This document shows, in pieces, positions 43,698-53,912 of a stretch of 64,000 nt of DNA (the first letter of the stretch is position 1; each line of letters begins with the position of its first letter). Source of the DNA: Streptomyces mirabilis (lineage in GTDB: Bacteria > Actinomycetota > Actinomycetes > Streptomycetales > Streptomycetaceae); NCBI RefSeq assembly GCF_039503195.1, contig NZ_JBCJKP010000001.1:8928001-8992000 (forward strand). Reading direction: 5' to 3'. Made by a program: the position numbers and the translations under genes. The notes beneath the pieces are model-generated. The model ran no database searches. It was given only the letters and a program-made list of their open reading frames with translations, and was not told the origin of the DNA.

Positions 43698-45722
43698 ATG
43701 ACAGCGACGACCGACGGAAGCACCGGGGCACTGCCGCCCCGCGCTGCCGCGGCCAGCGAAATCCACCCAGAGACGACTCCCGTGGCGGCCGGGGCAGTCG
43801 AGACCCGAGACGTCGCCACGCACGCCATACAGCGCGCCACCGATTTCCTGCTCTCACGGCAGGACGCGGAGGGCTGGTGGAAGGGCGACCTCGAGACGAA
43901 CGTCACGATGGACGCCGAGGACCTGCTCCTCCGTCAGTTCCTGGGAATCCGCGACGAGACGACCACACGCGCCGCCGGGCTGTTCATCCGCGGCGAGCAG
44001 CGCGAGGACGGCACCTGGGCCACCTTCTACGGCGGCCCCGGAGAACTGTCCGCCACCATCGAGGCGTACGTCGCCCTGCGGCTGGCCGGGGACGCCCCGG
44101 ACGAGCCGCACATGGCGAGGGCGGCCGCCTGGATCCGCGAGCGGGGCGGCATCGCCTCGGCCCGCGTCTTCACCCGGATCTGGCTCGCCCTGTTCGGCTG
44201 GTGGAAGTGGGACGACCTGCCCGAACTCCCGCCGGAGCTCATCTACTTCCCGAAGTGGATGCCGCTCAACATCTACGACTTCGGCTGCTGGGCGCGGCAG
44301 ACGATCGTGCCGCTGACCATCGTCTCGGCGAAGCGCCCGGTGCGGCCCGCGCCGTTCCCGCTCGACGAGCTGCACACCGACGCGGGCGACCCCAACCCGG
44401 TCAAACCGCTCGCCCCCGCTGCGAGTTGGGACGGGGTCTTCCAGCGCCTCGACAAGGCCCTGCACCAGTACCGCAAGGTCGTTCCGCGCAGGCTGCGCCG
44501 GGCCGCGATGAACACGGCGGCGCGCTGGATCATCGAACGGCAGGAGAACGACGGCTGTTGGGGCGGCATCCAGCCACCCGCGGTGTACTCGGTCATCGCG
44601 CTCCACCTGCTCGGCTACGACCTCCGACACCCCGTGATGCGTGAGGGGTTGGCGTCGCTGGACCGGTTCGCCGTCTGGCGCGAGGACGGCGCCCGGATGA
44701 TCGAGGCCTGTCAGTCACCGGTCTGGGACACCTGCCTCGCCACCATCGCGCTCGCCGACGCGGGCCTGCCCGCCGACCATCCACAGCTGGTGAAGGCCGC
44801 GGACTGGATGCTCGGTGAGGAGATCGTGCGGCCCGGGGACTGGGCGGTGAAGCGGCCCCACCTTCCGCCCGGGGGTTGGGCCTTCGAGTTCCACAACGAC
44901 AACTACCCCGACATCGACGACACCGCCGAGGTCGCCCTCGCGCTGCGCCGCGTCCGCCACCACGACCCGGAGCGCGTCGAGCACGCCATCGGGCGCGGCG
45001 TGCGCTGGAACCTCGGTATGCAGTCCAAGGACGGCGGCTGGGGCGCCTTCGACGTCGACAACACCAGCGCCTTCCCCAACCGGCTCCCGTTCTGCGACTT
45101 CGGGGAGGTCATCGACCCGCCGTCCGCCGACGTCACCGCCCATGTGGTGGAGATGCTCGCGGTCGAGGGGCTCTCGCACGACCCGCGCACCCGCCGGGGC
45201 ATCGAGTGGCTGCTCGCCCACCAGGAGCCGGACGGCTCGTGGTTCGGGCGCTGGGGCGTCAACTACGTCTACGGAACGGGGTCGGTGCTCCCGGCGCTCG
45301 TGGCCGCCGGACTGCCCGCCTCGCATCCGGCGATCCGCCGGGCCGTCGCCTGGCTGGAGACCGTCCAGAACGACGACGGCGGCTGGGGCGAGGACCTGCG
45401 CTCCTACCACGAGGTCGCCGAGTGGAGCGGACGCGGCGCCTCGACCGCCTCCCAGACCGGCTGGGCGCTGCTCGCCCTGCTGGCCGCGGGGGAGCGGAGC
45501 TCCAAGGCGGTGGAACGCGGGATCGCCTGGCTCGCGGAGACCCAGCTGGCGGACGGCTCCTGGGACGAGCCGTACTTCACCGGCACCGGGTTCCCGTGGG
45601 ACTTCTCGATCAACTACCACCTCTACCGGCAGGTCTTCCCGCTCACCGCGCTCGGCCGCTATGTCCACGGCGAACCGAGCTTCGTCCACGGCGAGTCGTT
45701 CGCCGAGGTCAAGGGGGGTTGA
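43698..45722 (+). CDS. shc: Squalene-hopene cyclase
   Basis: 674 aa. Catalytic acid motif D405-I-D407-D408-T-A within the YPDIDDTAEVAL block. Repeated QW motifs (RQDAEGWW, QENDGCWGG, QSKDGGWGAF, QEPDGSWFGRWG, QNDDGGWGE) stabilise the barrel. Cyclises squalene to hopene/hopanol at the membrane surface. N-terminal 45 residues are Ala/Thr-rich and variable. Ribosome site AGGGGAAG. TGATG overlap with hpnG. Confidence 0.97.
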   Translation: MTATTDGSTGALPPRAAAASEIHPETTPVAAGAVETRDVATHAIQRATDFLLSRQDAEGWWKGDLETNVTMDAEDLLLRQFLGIRDETTTRAAGLFIRGEQREDGTWATFYGGPGELSATIEAYVALRLAGDAPDEPHMARAAAWIRERGGIASARVFTRIWLALFGWWKWDDLPELPPELIYFPKWMPLNIYDFGCWARQTIVPLTIVSAKRPVRPAPFPLDELHTDAGDPNPVKPLAPAASWDGVFQRLDKALHQYRKVVPRRLRRAAMNTAARWIIERQENDGCWGGIQPPAVYSVIALHLLGYDLRHPVMREGLASLDRFAVWREDGARMIEACQSPVWDTCLATIALADAGLPADHPQLVKAADWMLGEEIVRPGDWAVKRPHLPPGGWAFEFHNDNYPDIDDTAEVALALRRVRHHDPERVEHAIGRGVRWNLGMQSKDGGWGAFDVDNTSAFPNRLPFCDFGEVIDPPSADVTAHVVEMLAVEGLSHDPRTRRGIEWLLAHQEPDGSWFGRWGVNYVYGTGSVLPALVAAGLPASHPAIRRAVAWLETVQNDDGGWGEDLRSYHEVAEWSGRGASTASQTGWALLALLAAGERSSKAVERGIAWLAETQLADGSWDEPYFTGTGFPWDFSINYHLYRQVFPLTALGRYVHGEPSFVHGESFAEVKGG

Positions 45723-46363
45723 TGAGCACAAAGCCCGATCCGGCCCCGCTGCTGATCGCCTGCGCGCTCGGCATCGAGCACCTCGCCCTGCGCAGCGGCG
45801 ACCGTACCGGGGCCGACGGGCCCGTCACCGTGCTGCGCACCGGCATGGGGCCCAAGGCCGCCGAACGCTCGGTCACCCGGATCCTGGCCGACCCGGCGCT
45901 GAGCGAGGCCGCCGTCCTGGCCACGGGCTTCTGCGCGGGGCTCGCCCCGGGCATGCACCCCGGTGACCTGGTGGTCGCCGAGGAGACCCGGGACCCACGC
46001 GGCAGCACCCCGTGCGTGGGCACCGAACTACTCGTCAAGGAACTCGTGCGCACCGTGCCCGGGCGCACCGTCCACACCGGGCCACTCACCGGCTCCGATC
46101 ACGTCGTCCGAGGTCACGAGCGGTCGGAGCTGCTCGCGACCGGCGCGATCGCGGTCGACATGGAATCCGCGGCAACGCTCCACAGCGCCGTGCGTGCGGG
46201 CGTACGCCCGGTTGCGGCCGTACGGGTGGTCGTGGACGCTCCAGAACATGAACTCGTCCGAATCGGCACAGTACGCGGTGGAATATCAGCTTTCCGTGTT
46301 CTTCGTGCCGTCCTTCCCGCTTTCTTTGAATGGCACCGTTCTTTGTTGCTCCCCCGGAGGTGA
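45722..46363 (+). CDS. hpnG: HpnG: adenosylhopane nucleosidase/phosphorylase
   Basis: 213 aa. Nucleoside phosphorylase fold: TGMGPKAAERS, ATGFCAGLAPGMHPGDLVVAEE and IAVDMESAA with the ribose-contacting Met-Glu. It removes adenine from adenosylhopane to give (phospho)ribosylhopane. Often mislabelled as an isoprenoid reductase in databases. The stop lies inside the GGAGGTGA ribosome site of hpnH. Confidence 0.93.
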   Translation: MSTKPDPAPLLIACALGIEHLALRSGDRTGADGPVTVLRTGMGPKAAERSVTRILADPALSEAAVLATGFCAGLAPGMHPGDLVVAEETRDPRGSTPCVGTELLVKELVRTVPGRTVHTGPLTGSDHVVRGHERSELLATGAIAVDMESAATLHSAVRAGVRPVAAVRVVVDAPEHELVRIGTVRGGISAFRVLRAVLPAFFEWHRSLLLPRR

Positions 46364-46368
46364 GCCAG

Positions 46369-47391
46369 ATGGCCATGCCGCTTCGGCAGTCCATGAAGGT
46401 CGCTGCGTACCTGTTTGAACAGAAGCTCAGGAAGCGGGACAAGTTCGCGCTGCTGGTCGAGTTGGAACCCCTCTTCGCCTGCAACCTCAAATGCGAGGGC
46501 TGCGGCAAGATCCAGCACCCGGCGGGGGTGCTCAAGCAGCGCATGCCCGTTGCCCAAGCCGTGGGAGCGGTCCTCGAATCCGGCGCGCCGATGGTCTCCA
46601 TCGCCGGGGGCGAGCCGCTGATGCACCCGCAGATCGACGAGATCGTGCGGCAGCTGGTGGCCAAGAAGAAATTCGTCTTCCTGTGCACGAACGCGCTGTT
46701 GATGCGCAAGAAGATGGACAAGTTCAAGCCCTCGCCGTATTTCGCCTGGGCCGTGCACATCGACGGGCTGCGCGAGCGGCACGACGAGTCGGTGGCCAAG
46801 GAGGGCACCTTCGACGAGGCGGTCGCGGCCATCAAGGAGGCCAAGCGGCGCGGCTTCCGGGTCACCACCAACTCGACCTTCTTCAACACCGACACCCCGC
46901 AGACCGTCATCGAGGTCCTCAACTTCCTCAACGACGACCTGAAGGTGGACGAGATGATGCTCTCGCCCGCCTACGCCTACGAGAAGGCGCCCGACCAGGA
47001 GCACTTCCTGGGCGTCCAGCAGACCCGGGAGCTGTTCAAGAAGGCCTTCGCTGGCGGCAACCGGCGCCGCTGGCGGCTCAACCAGAGCCCGCTCTTCCTG
47101 GACTTCCTGGAAGGCAAGGTCGACTTCCCGTGCACCGCGTGGGCGATCCCCAGCTACTCGCTCTTCGGCTGGCAGCGGCCCTGCTACCTGATGAGCGACG
47201 GGTACGTGCAGACGTACAAGCAGCTCCTGGAGGAAACCGACTGGGACTCCTACGGGCGCGGCAAGGACGAGCGGTGCGCGAACTGCATGGCGCACTGCGG
47301 CTACGAGCCGACCGCCGTCCTCGCCACGATGGGCTCCCTCAAGGAGTCGCTGCGCGCCGCCCGCGAGACCTTCACGGAAAGCCGCGGGTGA
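46369..47391 (+). CDS. hpnH: HpnH: radical SAM adenosylhopane synthase
   Basis: 340 aa. Cluster motif C38-x3-C42-x2-C45 (ACNLKCEGC), SAM-binding SIAGGEPL, and a C-terminal SPASM-like cysteine pair region ([15 protein letters not shown]). Adds a 5'-deoxyadenosyl radical to diploptene. Start at ATG 46369 after a near perfect GGAGGTGA; an upstream ATG in frame (46330) lies within hpnG and is less likely. Confidence 0.96.
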   Translation: MAMPLRQSMKVAAYLFEQKLRKRDKFALLVELEPLFACNLKCEGCGKIQHPAGVLKQRMPVAQAVGAVLESGAPMVSIAGGEPLMHPQIDEIVRQLVAKKKFVFLCTNALLMRKKMDKFKPSPYFAWAVHIDGLRERHDESVAKEGTFDEAVAAIKEAKRRGFRVTTNSTFFNTDTPQTVIEVLNFLNDDLKVDEMMLSPAYAYEKAPDQEHFLGVQQTRELFKKAFAGGNRRRWRLNQSPLFLDFLEGKVDFPCTAWAIPSYSLFGWQRPCYLMSDGYVQTYKQLLEETDWDSYGRGKDERCANCMAHCGYEPTAVLATMGSLKESLRAARETFTESRG

Positions 47392-47395
47392 CGAC

Positions 47396-48553
<1,158 letters not shown>

Positions 48554-48581
48554 TCAGCACGGACCGAGAGGGGGCCCGAGC

Positions 48582-50510
48582 GTGACGATTCTGGAGAGCA
48601 TCCGGGGACCACGCGACCTGAAGGCGCTGTCCGAGGCGGACGTCGGTGAACTGGCGGAAGAGATCAGGGAGTTCCTGGTGCACGCGGTGGCCAGGACCGG
48701 CGGTCATCTCGGACCCAATCTGGGGGTGGTGGAACTCTCCATCGCGCTCCACCGGGTCTTCGAGTCACCCGTCGACCGCCTCCTGTGGGACACCGGCCAC
48801 CAGAGCTACGTACACAAGCTGCTGACGGGACGCCAGGACTTCTCCAAGCTGCGCGGAAAGGGTGGCCTGTCCGGCTATCCCTCGCGTGAGGAGTCCGAGC
48901 ACGACATCATCGAGAACAGCCACGCCTCCACGGCGCTCGGCTGGGCGGACGGGCTCGCCAAGGCCCGTCAGGTGCAGGGCGAGAAGGGCCATGTCGTCGC
49001 GGTCATCGGCGACGGCGCGCTGACCGGCGGCATGGCGTGGGAGGCGCTGAACAACATCGCCGCCGCCAAGGACCGCCCGCTGATCATCGTCGTCAACGAC
49101 AACGAACGCTCGTACGCGCCGACCATCGGTGGTCTCGCCAACCACCTCGCGACCCTGCGGACGACCGACAGTTACGAGAAGGTCCTCGCCTGGGGCAAGG
49201 ACGTACTGCTGCGCACCCCCGTCGTCGGACACACCCTCTACGAGTCGCTGCACGGCGCGAAGAAGGGGTTCAAGGACGCCTTCGCGCCGCAGGGCATGTT
49301 CGAGGACCTGGGGCTCAAGTACGTCGGGCCGATCGACGGGCACGACGTCGGGGCCGTGGAGTCCGCGCTGCGCCGGGCGAAACGGTTCCACGGGCCGGTG
49401 CTGGTGCACTGCCTGACCGAGAAGGGGCGCGGTTACGAGCCCGCGCTCGCGCACGAGGAGGACCACTTCCACACGGTCGGTGTGATGGATCCGCTGACGT
49501 GCGAGCCGCTCGCGCCCTCGGGCGGGCCGTCCTGGACCTCGGTGTTCGGGGACGAGATCCTCCGGATCGGCGAGGAGCGGGACGACGTCGTGGCGATCAC
49601 GGCGGCCATGCTGCACCCGGTGGGGCTCGGGAAGTTCGCCGAACGGTTCCCCGACCGGGTGTGGGACGTCGGGATCGCCGAACAGCACGCCACGGTGTCG
49701 GCGGCCGGGCTCGCCACCGGCGGTCTCCATCCGGTCGTCGCCGTCTACGCGACCTTCCTCAACCGGGCCTTCGACCAGCTCCTCATGGACGTCGCGCTGC
49801 ACCGCTGCGGAGTGACCTTCGTGCTCGACCGGGCGGGGGTCACCGGCGTCGACGGGGCCTCGCACAACGGCATGTGGGACATGTCGATCCTCCAGGTCGT
49901 GCCGGGCCTGAGGATCGCCGCGCCGCGCGACGCCGACCAGCTGCGGGCCCAGCTGCGGGAGGCGGTCGCCGTCGACGACGCGCCGACGCTGATCCGCTTC
50001 CCGAAGGAGTCGGTGGGCCCCGCGATCCCGGCGGTCGACCATCTGGGCGGGCTCGACGTCCTGCACCGCTCCGACGACACCCCGCAGGTCCTCCTGGTCG
50101 CCGTCGGCGTGATGGCGCCGGTCTGCCTCCAGGCGGCCGAGCTGCTGGAGGCCCGTGGGGTCGGCTGCACGGTCGTCGACCCGCGCTGGGTCAAACCCGT
50201 CGACCCGGCGTTGCCCGGCCTCGCCGCCGAGCACCGGCTCGTCGCGGTCGTCGAGGACAACAGCCGGGCGGCCGGCGTCGGCGCGGCGGTCGCGCTGGCG
50301 CTCGGGGACGCCGAGGTCGACGTGCCCGTGCGGCGCTTCGGCATCCCCGAGCAGTTCCTCGCGCACGCCAAGCGCGGGGAGGTGCTGGCCGACATAGGTC
50401 TCACGCCCGTCGAGATCGCCGGGCGGATCAGCGCCGGTCTGGCCGTCAAGGACGCGCTGTCGAAGGACACGCCGTTCGAGGATGAGTTGTCCAAGGAGAA
50501 ACAGGAATGA
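48582..50510 (+). CDS. dxs: Dxs: 1-deoxyxylulose-5-phosphate synthase, operon-linked copy
   Basis: 642 aa. [15 protein letters not shown], ThDP/Mg motif [16 protein letters not shown] near residue 143, and the catalytic Glu in [15 protein letters not shown] near 367. First step of the MEP pathway from pyruvate and glyceraldehyde-3-phosphate. GTG start. The C-terminal 25 residues are Lys/Glu/Asp-rich. Overlaps hpnO by ATGA. Confidence 0.97.
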   Translation: MTILESIRGPRDLKALSEADVGELAEEIREFLVHAVARTGGHLGPNLGVVELSIALHRVFESPVDRLLWDTGHQSYVHKLLTGRQDFSKLRGKGGLSGYPSREESEHDIIENSHASTALGWADGLAKARQVQGEKGHVVAVIGDGALTGGMAWEALNNIAAAKDRPLIIVVNDNERSYAPTIGGLANHLATLRTTDSYEKVLAWGKDVLLRTPVVGHTLYESLHGAKKGFKDAFAPQGMFEDLGLKYVGPIDGHDVGAVESALRRAKRFHGPVLVHCLTEKGRGYEPALAHEEDHFHTVGVMDPLTCEPLAPSGGPSWTSVFGDEILRIGEERDDVVAITAAMLHPVGLGKFAERFPDRVWDVGIAEQHATVSAAGLATGGLHPVVAVYATFLNRAFDQLLMDVALHRCGVTFVLDRAGVTGVDGASHNGMWDMSILQVVPGLRIAAPRDADQLRAQLREAVAVDDAPTLIRFPKESVGPAIPAVDHLGGLDVLHRSDDTPQVLLVAVGVMAPVCLQAAELLEARGVGCTVVDPRWVKPVDPALPGLAAEHRLVAVVEDNSRAAGVGAAVALALGDAEVDVPVRRFGIPEQFLAHAKRGEVLADIGLTPVEIAGRISAGLAVKDALSKDTPFEDELSKEKQE

Positions 50511-51907
50511 CCGACCCTGCGGAGAAGGGGGAGTTCGACCTCGGCGCGCTCCTCGCCGAGCGCGGAGCCGAGCGCTACGAGCTGCACACCAAGTACCTGA
50601 ACCACCAGCTCCCGCGCATGCTGCACACCATCGGCTTCGACAAGGTCTACGAGCGGGCCGAGGGCGCGCACTTCTGGGACGCGGACGGCAACGACTACCT
50701 GGACATGCTCGCCGGGTTCGGGGTGATGGGCCTGGGCCGTCACCACCCCGTCGTCCGCAAGGCGCTGCACGACGTCCTGGACGCCTCGCTCGCCGACCTC
50801 ACCCGCTTCGACTGCCAGCCGCTGCCCGGGCTCCTCGGCGAGAGTCTGCTCGCGCACAGTCCCCACCTGGAGCGGGTGTTCTTCGGCAACAGCGGTACGG
50901 AGGCGGTGGAGACCGCGCTCAAGTTCGCCCGGTACGCCACCGGGAGGACGAGGATCCTCTACTGTTCCCACGCCTTCCACGGACTGACCACCGGCTCACT
51001 GTCCGTCAACGGAGAGGACGGCTTCCGCGACGGCTTCGCCCCGCTGCTGCCCGACACCGCCGTTCCGCTCGGTGACCTGGACGCTCTGGCCCGGGAGCTG
51101 AAGAAGGGGGATGTCGCCGGGCTGATCGTCGAGCCCATCCAGGGCAAGGGCGTGCACGAGGCCCCACCCGGATATCTGCGTGCCGCGCAGGAGCTGCTGC
51201 ACCGGCACAAGGCGCTGCTCATCGCGGACGAGGTGCAGACGGGCCTCGGGCGGACCGGGGACTTCTACGCCTACCAGCACGAGGAGGGCGTCGAACCGGA
51301 CCTGGTGTGCGTGGCGAAGGCGCTGTCCGGCGGCTATGTGCCGGTCGGCGCGACGCTCGGCAGGGACTGGATCTTCAAGAAGGTCTACTCGTCCATGGAC
51401 CGGGTCCTCGTGCACTCCGCGAGCTTCGGCTCGAACGCGCAGGCCATGGCGGCGGGCCTCGCCGTGCTCTCCGTGATGGAGAACGAACAGATCGTCGCGA
51501 ACGCCCGGGCCACGGGAGAACAACTCAGGTCCCGGCTCGCGGCGCTCATCGACAAGTACGAGCTGCTGAGCGACGTACGCGGCCGGGGCCTGATGATCGG
51601 CATCGAGTTCGGTCGGCCCAAGTCGCTCAAGCTGCGCAGTCGTTGGACCATGCTGCAGGCCGCGCGCAAGGGCTTGTTCGCGCAGATGGTCGTCGTCCCG
51701 CTGCTCCAGCGGCACCGCATCCTCACCCAGGTCTCCGGCGACCACCTGGAGGTGATCAAGCTGATCCCGCCGCTGATCATCGGCGAACGGGACGTGGACC
51801 GGTTCGTGGAGGCCTTCACCGCGGTGATGGACGACGCGCACAGCGGCGGCGGCCTGATGTGGGACTTCGGAAAAACCCTGGTCAAGCAGGCGGTCGCGAA
51901 CCGCTAG
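50507..51907 (+). CDS. hpnO: HpnO: PLP aminotransferase for aminobacteriohopanetriol
   Basis: 466 aa, class III aminotransferase. [17 protein letters not shown] phosphate-binding block, [13 protein letters not shown] and PLP lysine K271 in [14 protein letters not shown]. Position at the end of the hpn operon fits HpnO, which aminates the hopanoid side chain to aminobacteriohopanetriol. The C-terminal 30 residues extend beyond ornithine aminotransferase-like relatives. Confidence 0.93.
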   Translation: MTDPAEKGEFDLGALLAERGAERYELHTKYLNHQLPRMLHTIGFDKVYERAEGAHFWDADGNDYLDMLAGFGVMGLGRHHPVVRKALHDVLDASLADLTRFDCQPLPGLLGESLLAHSPHLERVFFGNSGTEAVETALKFARYATGRTRILYCSHAFHGLTTGSLSVNGEDGFRDGFAPLLPDTAVPLGDLDALARELKKGDVAGLIVEPIQGKGVHEAPPGYLRAAQELLHRHKALLIADEVQTGLGRTGDFYAYQHEEGVEPDLVCVAKALSGGYVPVGATLGRDWIFKKVYSSMDRVLVHSASFGSNAQAMAAGLAVLSVMENEQIVANARATGEQLRSRLAALIDKYELLSDVRGRGLMIGIEFGRPKSLKLRSRWTMLQAARKGLFAQMVVVPLLQRHRILTQVSGDHLEVIKLIPPLIIGERDVDRFVEAFTAVMDDAHSGGGLMWDFGKTLVKQAVANR

Positions 51908-51964
51908 CCCTGCGGCACGAAGAGGCGGCGCGGGCTCGGAGCAGGAGCCCTCCCTGGATCGGGA

Positions 51965-51985
51965 CGGGCTCGGAGGACGAGCCCG
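51965..51985 (+). terminator. Terminator after the hopanoid operon
   Basis: CGGGCTCG (51965-51972) and CGAGCCCG (51978-51985) pair perfectly around GAGGA, 57 bases past the hpnO stop. Confidence 0.6.
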
Positions 51986-52005
51986 CCTCGGCCAGGGCTG
52001 GGGGG

Positions 52006-52042
52006 TTTGCCTCAGAGGCAAGAAATTTGCCCGAGAGGCAAG
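52006..52042. promoter_or_regulatory. Tandem operators (TTTGCC-N3-GAGGCAAG) for the XRE-cupin gene
   Basis: Two 17-bp copies at 52006-52022 and 52026-52042 start exactly 20 bp apart, so they lie on the same face of the helix. The first contains a perfect 15-bp dyad TTGCCTC-A-GAGGCAA; the second differs in the centre and one arm base. They end 11 bp before the regulator start, so autorepression at or over the promoter is likely. Confidence 0.7.
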
Positions 52043-52053
52043 AGTGCGGCTCA

Positions 52054-52716
52054 ATGGAGGACATGAGCCCTGTCGAGTGGGGGGCGGCCGCCACGCCGCC
52101 CGAGTCCGCAGCAGCCGAGACGCTGCCCGCCGTCGCACCGCAGCTGCGTGCGCTGCGCCGCCGGGCCTCGCTGACCCTGGAGGCCGCGGCACGCGCCGCC
52201 GGCCTTTCGGCCGCCCACCTCTCCCGACTGGAGACGGGACAGCGCCAGCCCTCGCTGCCGATGCTGCTCGCACTCGCTCGTATCTACGGTACGACGGTCT
52301 CGGAGCTGCTGGGCGAGACGGTCGCCGAACGGGACGCGATCGTCCGGGCCGCCGACATGGAGCCGACCAAGGCGGGCGGCTGGACCTACTGGCAGGCCGG
52401 TGCCCCGGGCCGCGGAATGCAGGCCCTGCGGGTGCACGTCCCCTTCGGCTCGCAGGGCGACATCGTGCGCGTCCACCCCGGCGAGGAGTGGCTCCACGTC
52501 CTCCAGGGGCGGTTGCGGCTGCGCCTCGGGGACACCGCCCAGGTGCTCGCGCCCGGGGACAGCGCGCACTTCGACTCGCTGACCCCGCACCGCATCGCGG
52601 CCGCCGATCAGTCGGGGGCCGAACTCCTCTTCGTACACACCCTGCTGCAGAGCCCCACCGCCGCGCTGTGCCTCGGCCCGGCGGCAGGACACCCGACCAT
52701 GGGAGAGCTGTCATGA
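52054..52716 (+). CDS. XRE-family regulator with cupin sensor domain
   Basis: 220 aa. HTH at about residues 28-80 (RALRRRASLTLEAAARAAGLS and HLSRLETGQRQPSLPMLLAL), then a double-stranded beta-helix (cupin) with VHPGEEWLHVLQGRLRL and LAPGDSAHFDSLTPHRI. ATG 52054 or 52063 possible; the GGAGG between them suits neither well. Ends with an ATGA overlap to a small membrane protein. The tandem dyads just upstream suggest self-control. Ligand unknown. Confidence 0.9.
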   Translation: MEDMSPVEWGAAATPPESAAAETLPAVAPQLRALRRRASLTLEAAARAAGLSAAHLSRLETGQRQPSLPMLLALARIYGTTVSELLGETVAERDAIVRAADMEPTKAGGWTYWQAGAPGRGMQALRVHVPFGSQGDIVRVHPGEEWLHVLQGRLRLRLGDTAQVLAPGDSAHFDSLTPHRIAAADQSGAELLFVHTLLQSPTAALCLGPAAGHPTMGELS

Positions 52717-52892
52717 CGGAATCCACGCAACCCCCGGAGCCGACGGAATCCGCCGACCCCGCCACTCGGCGGCGCATGGTCGAGAAGTTCCCGCGCGCCC
52801 TGTGGGTACGCCTCTTCATCTACATCGCCGTCGGCCACCTCTTCGCGGCCTTCATCTATCTGCTGTTCGAGCTGGGCGGGCAGAACCAGTAG
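52713..52892 (+). CDS. DUF6126-type 59-aa single-pass membrane protein
   Basis: 59 aa. Pro/Glu-rich start (MTESTQPPEPTESADPATRR), then KFPRALWVRLFIYIAVGH and FAAFIYLLFELGG, one clear membrane helix with a short polar tail. Translationally coupled to the XRE-cupin regulator by ATGA. I recall DUF6126 as a frequent partner of such regulators. Could be the regulated output or a membrane partner of the regulator. Confidence 0.85.
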   Translation: MTESTQPPEPTESADPATRRRMVEKFPRALWVRLFIYIAVGHLFAAFIYLLFELGGQNQ

Positions 52893-52932
52893 CCCACAGG
52901 GTTCAGGAGCCCAGGCTTCGGGCAGCCAGGGT

Positions 52933-53730
52933 TCAGTCCAGCAGGCGCTCGCGCAGCCGCTCCCGATGCTCGGGCGTGACTCCCAGTCCCCGCTCCAAAT
53001 AGGCGTCGATGCCGCCCCAGGTCTCCTCGATCGTCTCGAAGGCCGCGGTCAGATACTCGGCGCGGGCGTCGAACAGAGGGCTGAGCAGCTCCATGACCTC
53101 GGGGGAGCGGGCCGCTTCCGAGGAGCCGTTGCGGCGCACCTTGTAGCGGCGGTGGGTCGCGTTCGACTCCAGGTAGTCGGCCACGATCGCGTCGCGCTCG
53201 ACATCGAGGGCGAGGAGCGTCACGGCTATGGAGAGGCCCGCGCGGTCCTTGCCCGCCGCGCAGTGCATCAGCGCGGGCACGCTGTCCTCGGCCAGGGCGT
53301 GCAGCACGTGCGAGTGCTCGGCGGTGCGGTCCTTGACGATCGTGCGGTAGGAACCGATCATCCGGTTCGCCGCCTTGCCGTCGCCGAGGTGCCCACGCAG
53401 CTGTTCGACGTCGCCGTCGCGGACCATCTGCCAGAACTCGCTGCCGTCGGCGGGGTCGGTGAGCGGAAGGTTCACGTTCCGTACACCCGGGAGCTCGACG
53501 TCCGGCCCCTCCAGCTTCTGGTCCGCGGCATTGCGGAAGTCGAAGATCGTGTGCAGTCCGAGAGAGGAGAGGAACGCGGCGTCCTCCTCAGTGGCGTGCG
53601 CGAGATGGCCACTGCGGAACAGCCGTCCGTAGCGCACTCGCCGGCCGTCCACGGTGGGCAGGCCGCCCACGTCTCGGAAGTTGCGCACTCCGGCCAGCTC
53701 CGGCTCGGTCGACGGGACCTGCTGCGTCAC
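52933..53730 (-). CDS. Tyrosine/serine protein phosphatase (Y_phosphatase3 family)
   Basis: 265 aa from GTG 53730, which has GGGAGGAG five bases upstream; in-frame ATGs farther up lack this. ELAGVRNFRDVGGLPT opening, and active site HCAAGKDRAG with C157 and R163 (C-x5-R). The family acts on phospho-Tyr/Ser or phosphoinositides. No kinase gene is adjacent. It diverges from the alpha-galactosidase gene. Confidence 0.92.
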   Translation of the reverse strand: MTQQVPSTEPELAGVRNFRDVGGLPTVDGRRVRYGRLFRSGHLAHATEEDAAFLSSLGLHTIFDFRNAADQKLEGPDVELPGVRNVNLPLTDPADGSEFWQMVRDGDVEQLRGHLGDGKAANRMIGSYRTIVKDRTAEHSHVLHALAEDSVPALMHCAAGKDRAGLSIAVTLLALDVERDAIVADYLESNATHRRYKVRRNGSSEAARSPEVMELLSPLFDARAEYLTAAFETIEETWGGIDAYLERGLGVTPEHRERLRERLLD

Positions 53731-53912
53731 GGGGGCTCCTCCCATTGGACCGCCGGCGCTGCTCGGCGACGCTCGCCGACGGGAATCGCGCTTTCGACGA
53801 TACGACATGGGTTCCTCAGGCAATGAAGTTGTCCACAGCCGTTGCCTCCCGGGTGAGACGCCGTTGATGATGTTGGCGATTGAGTGCGGATGTTCGAATC
53901 TGTGAGGGTTTG

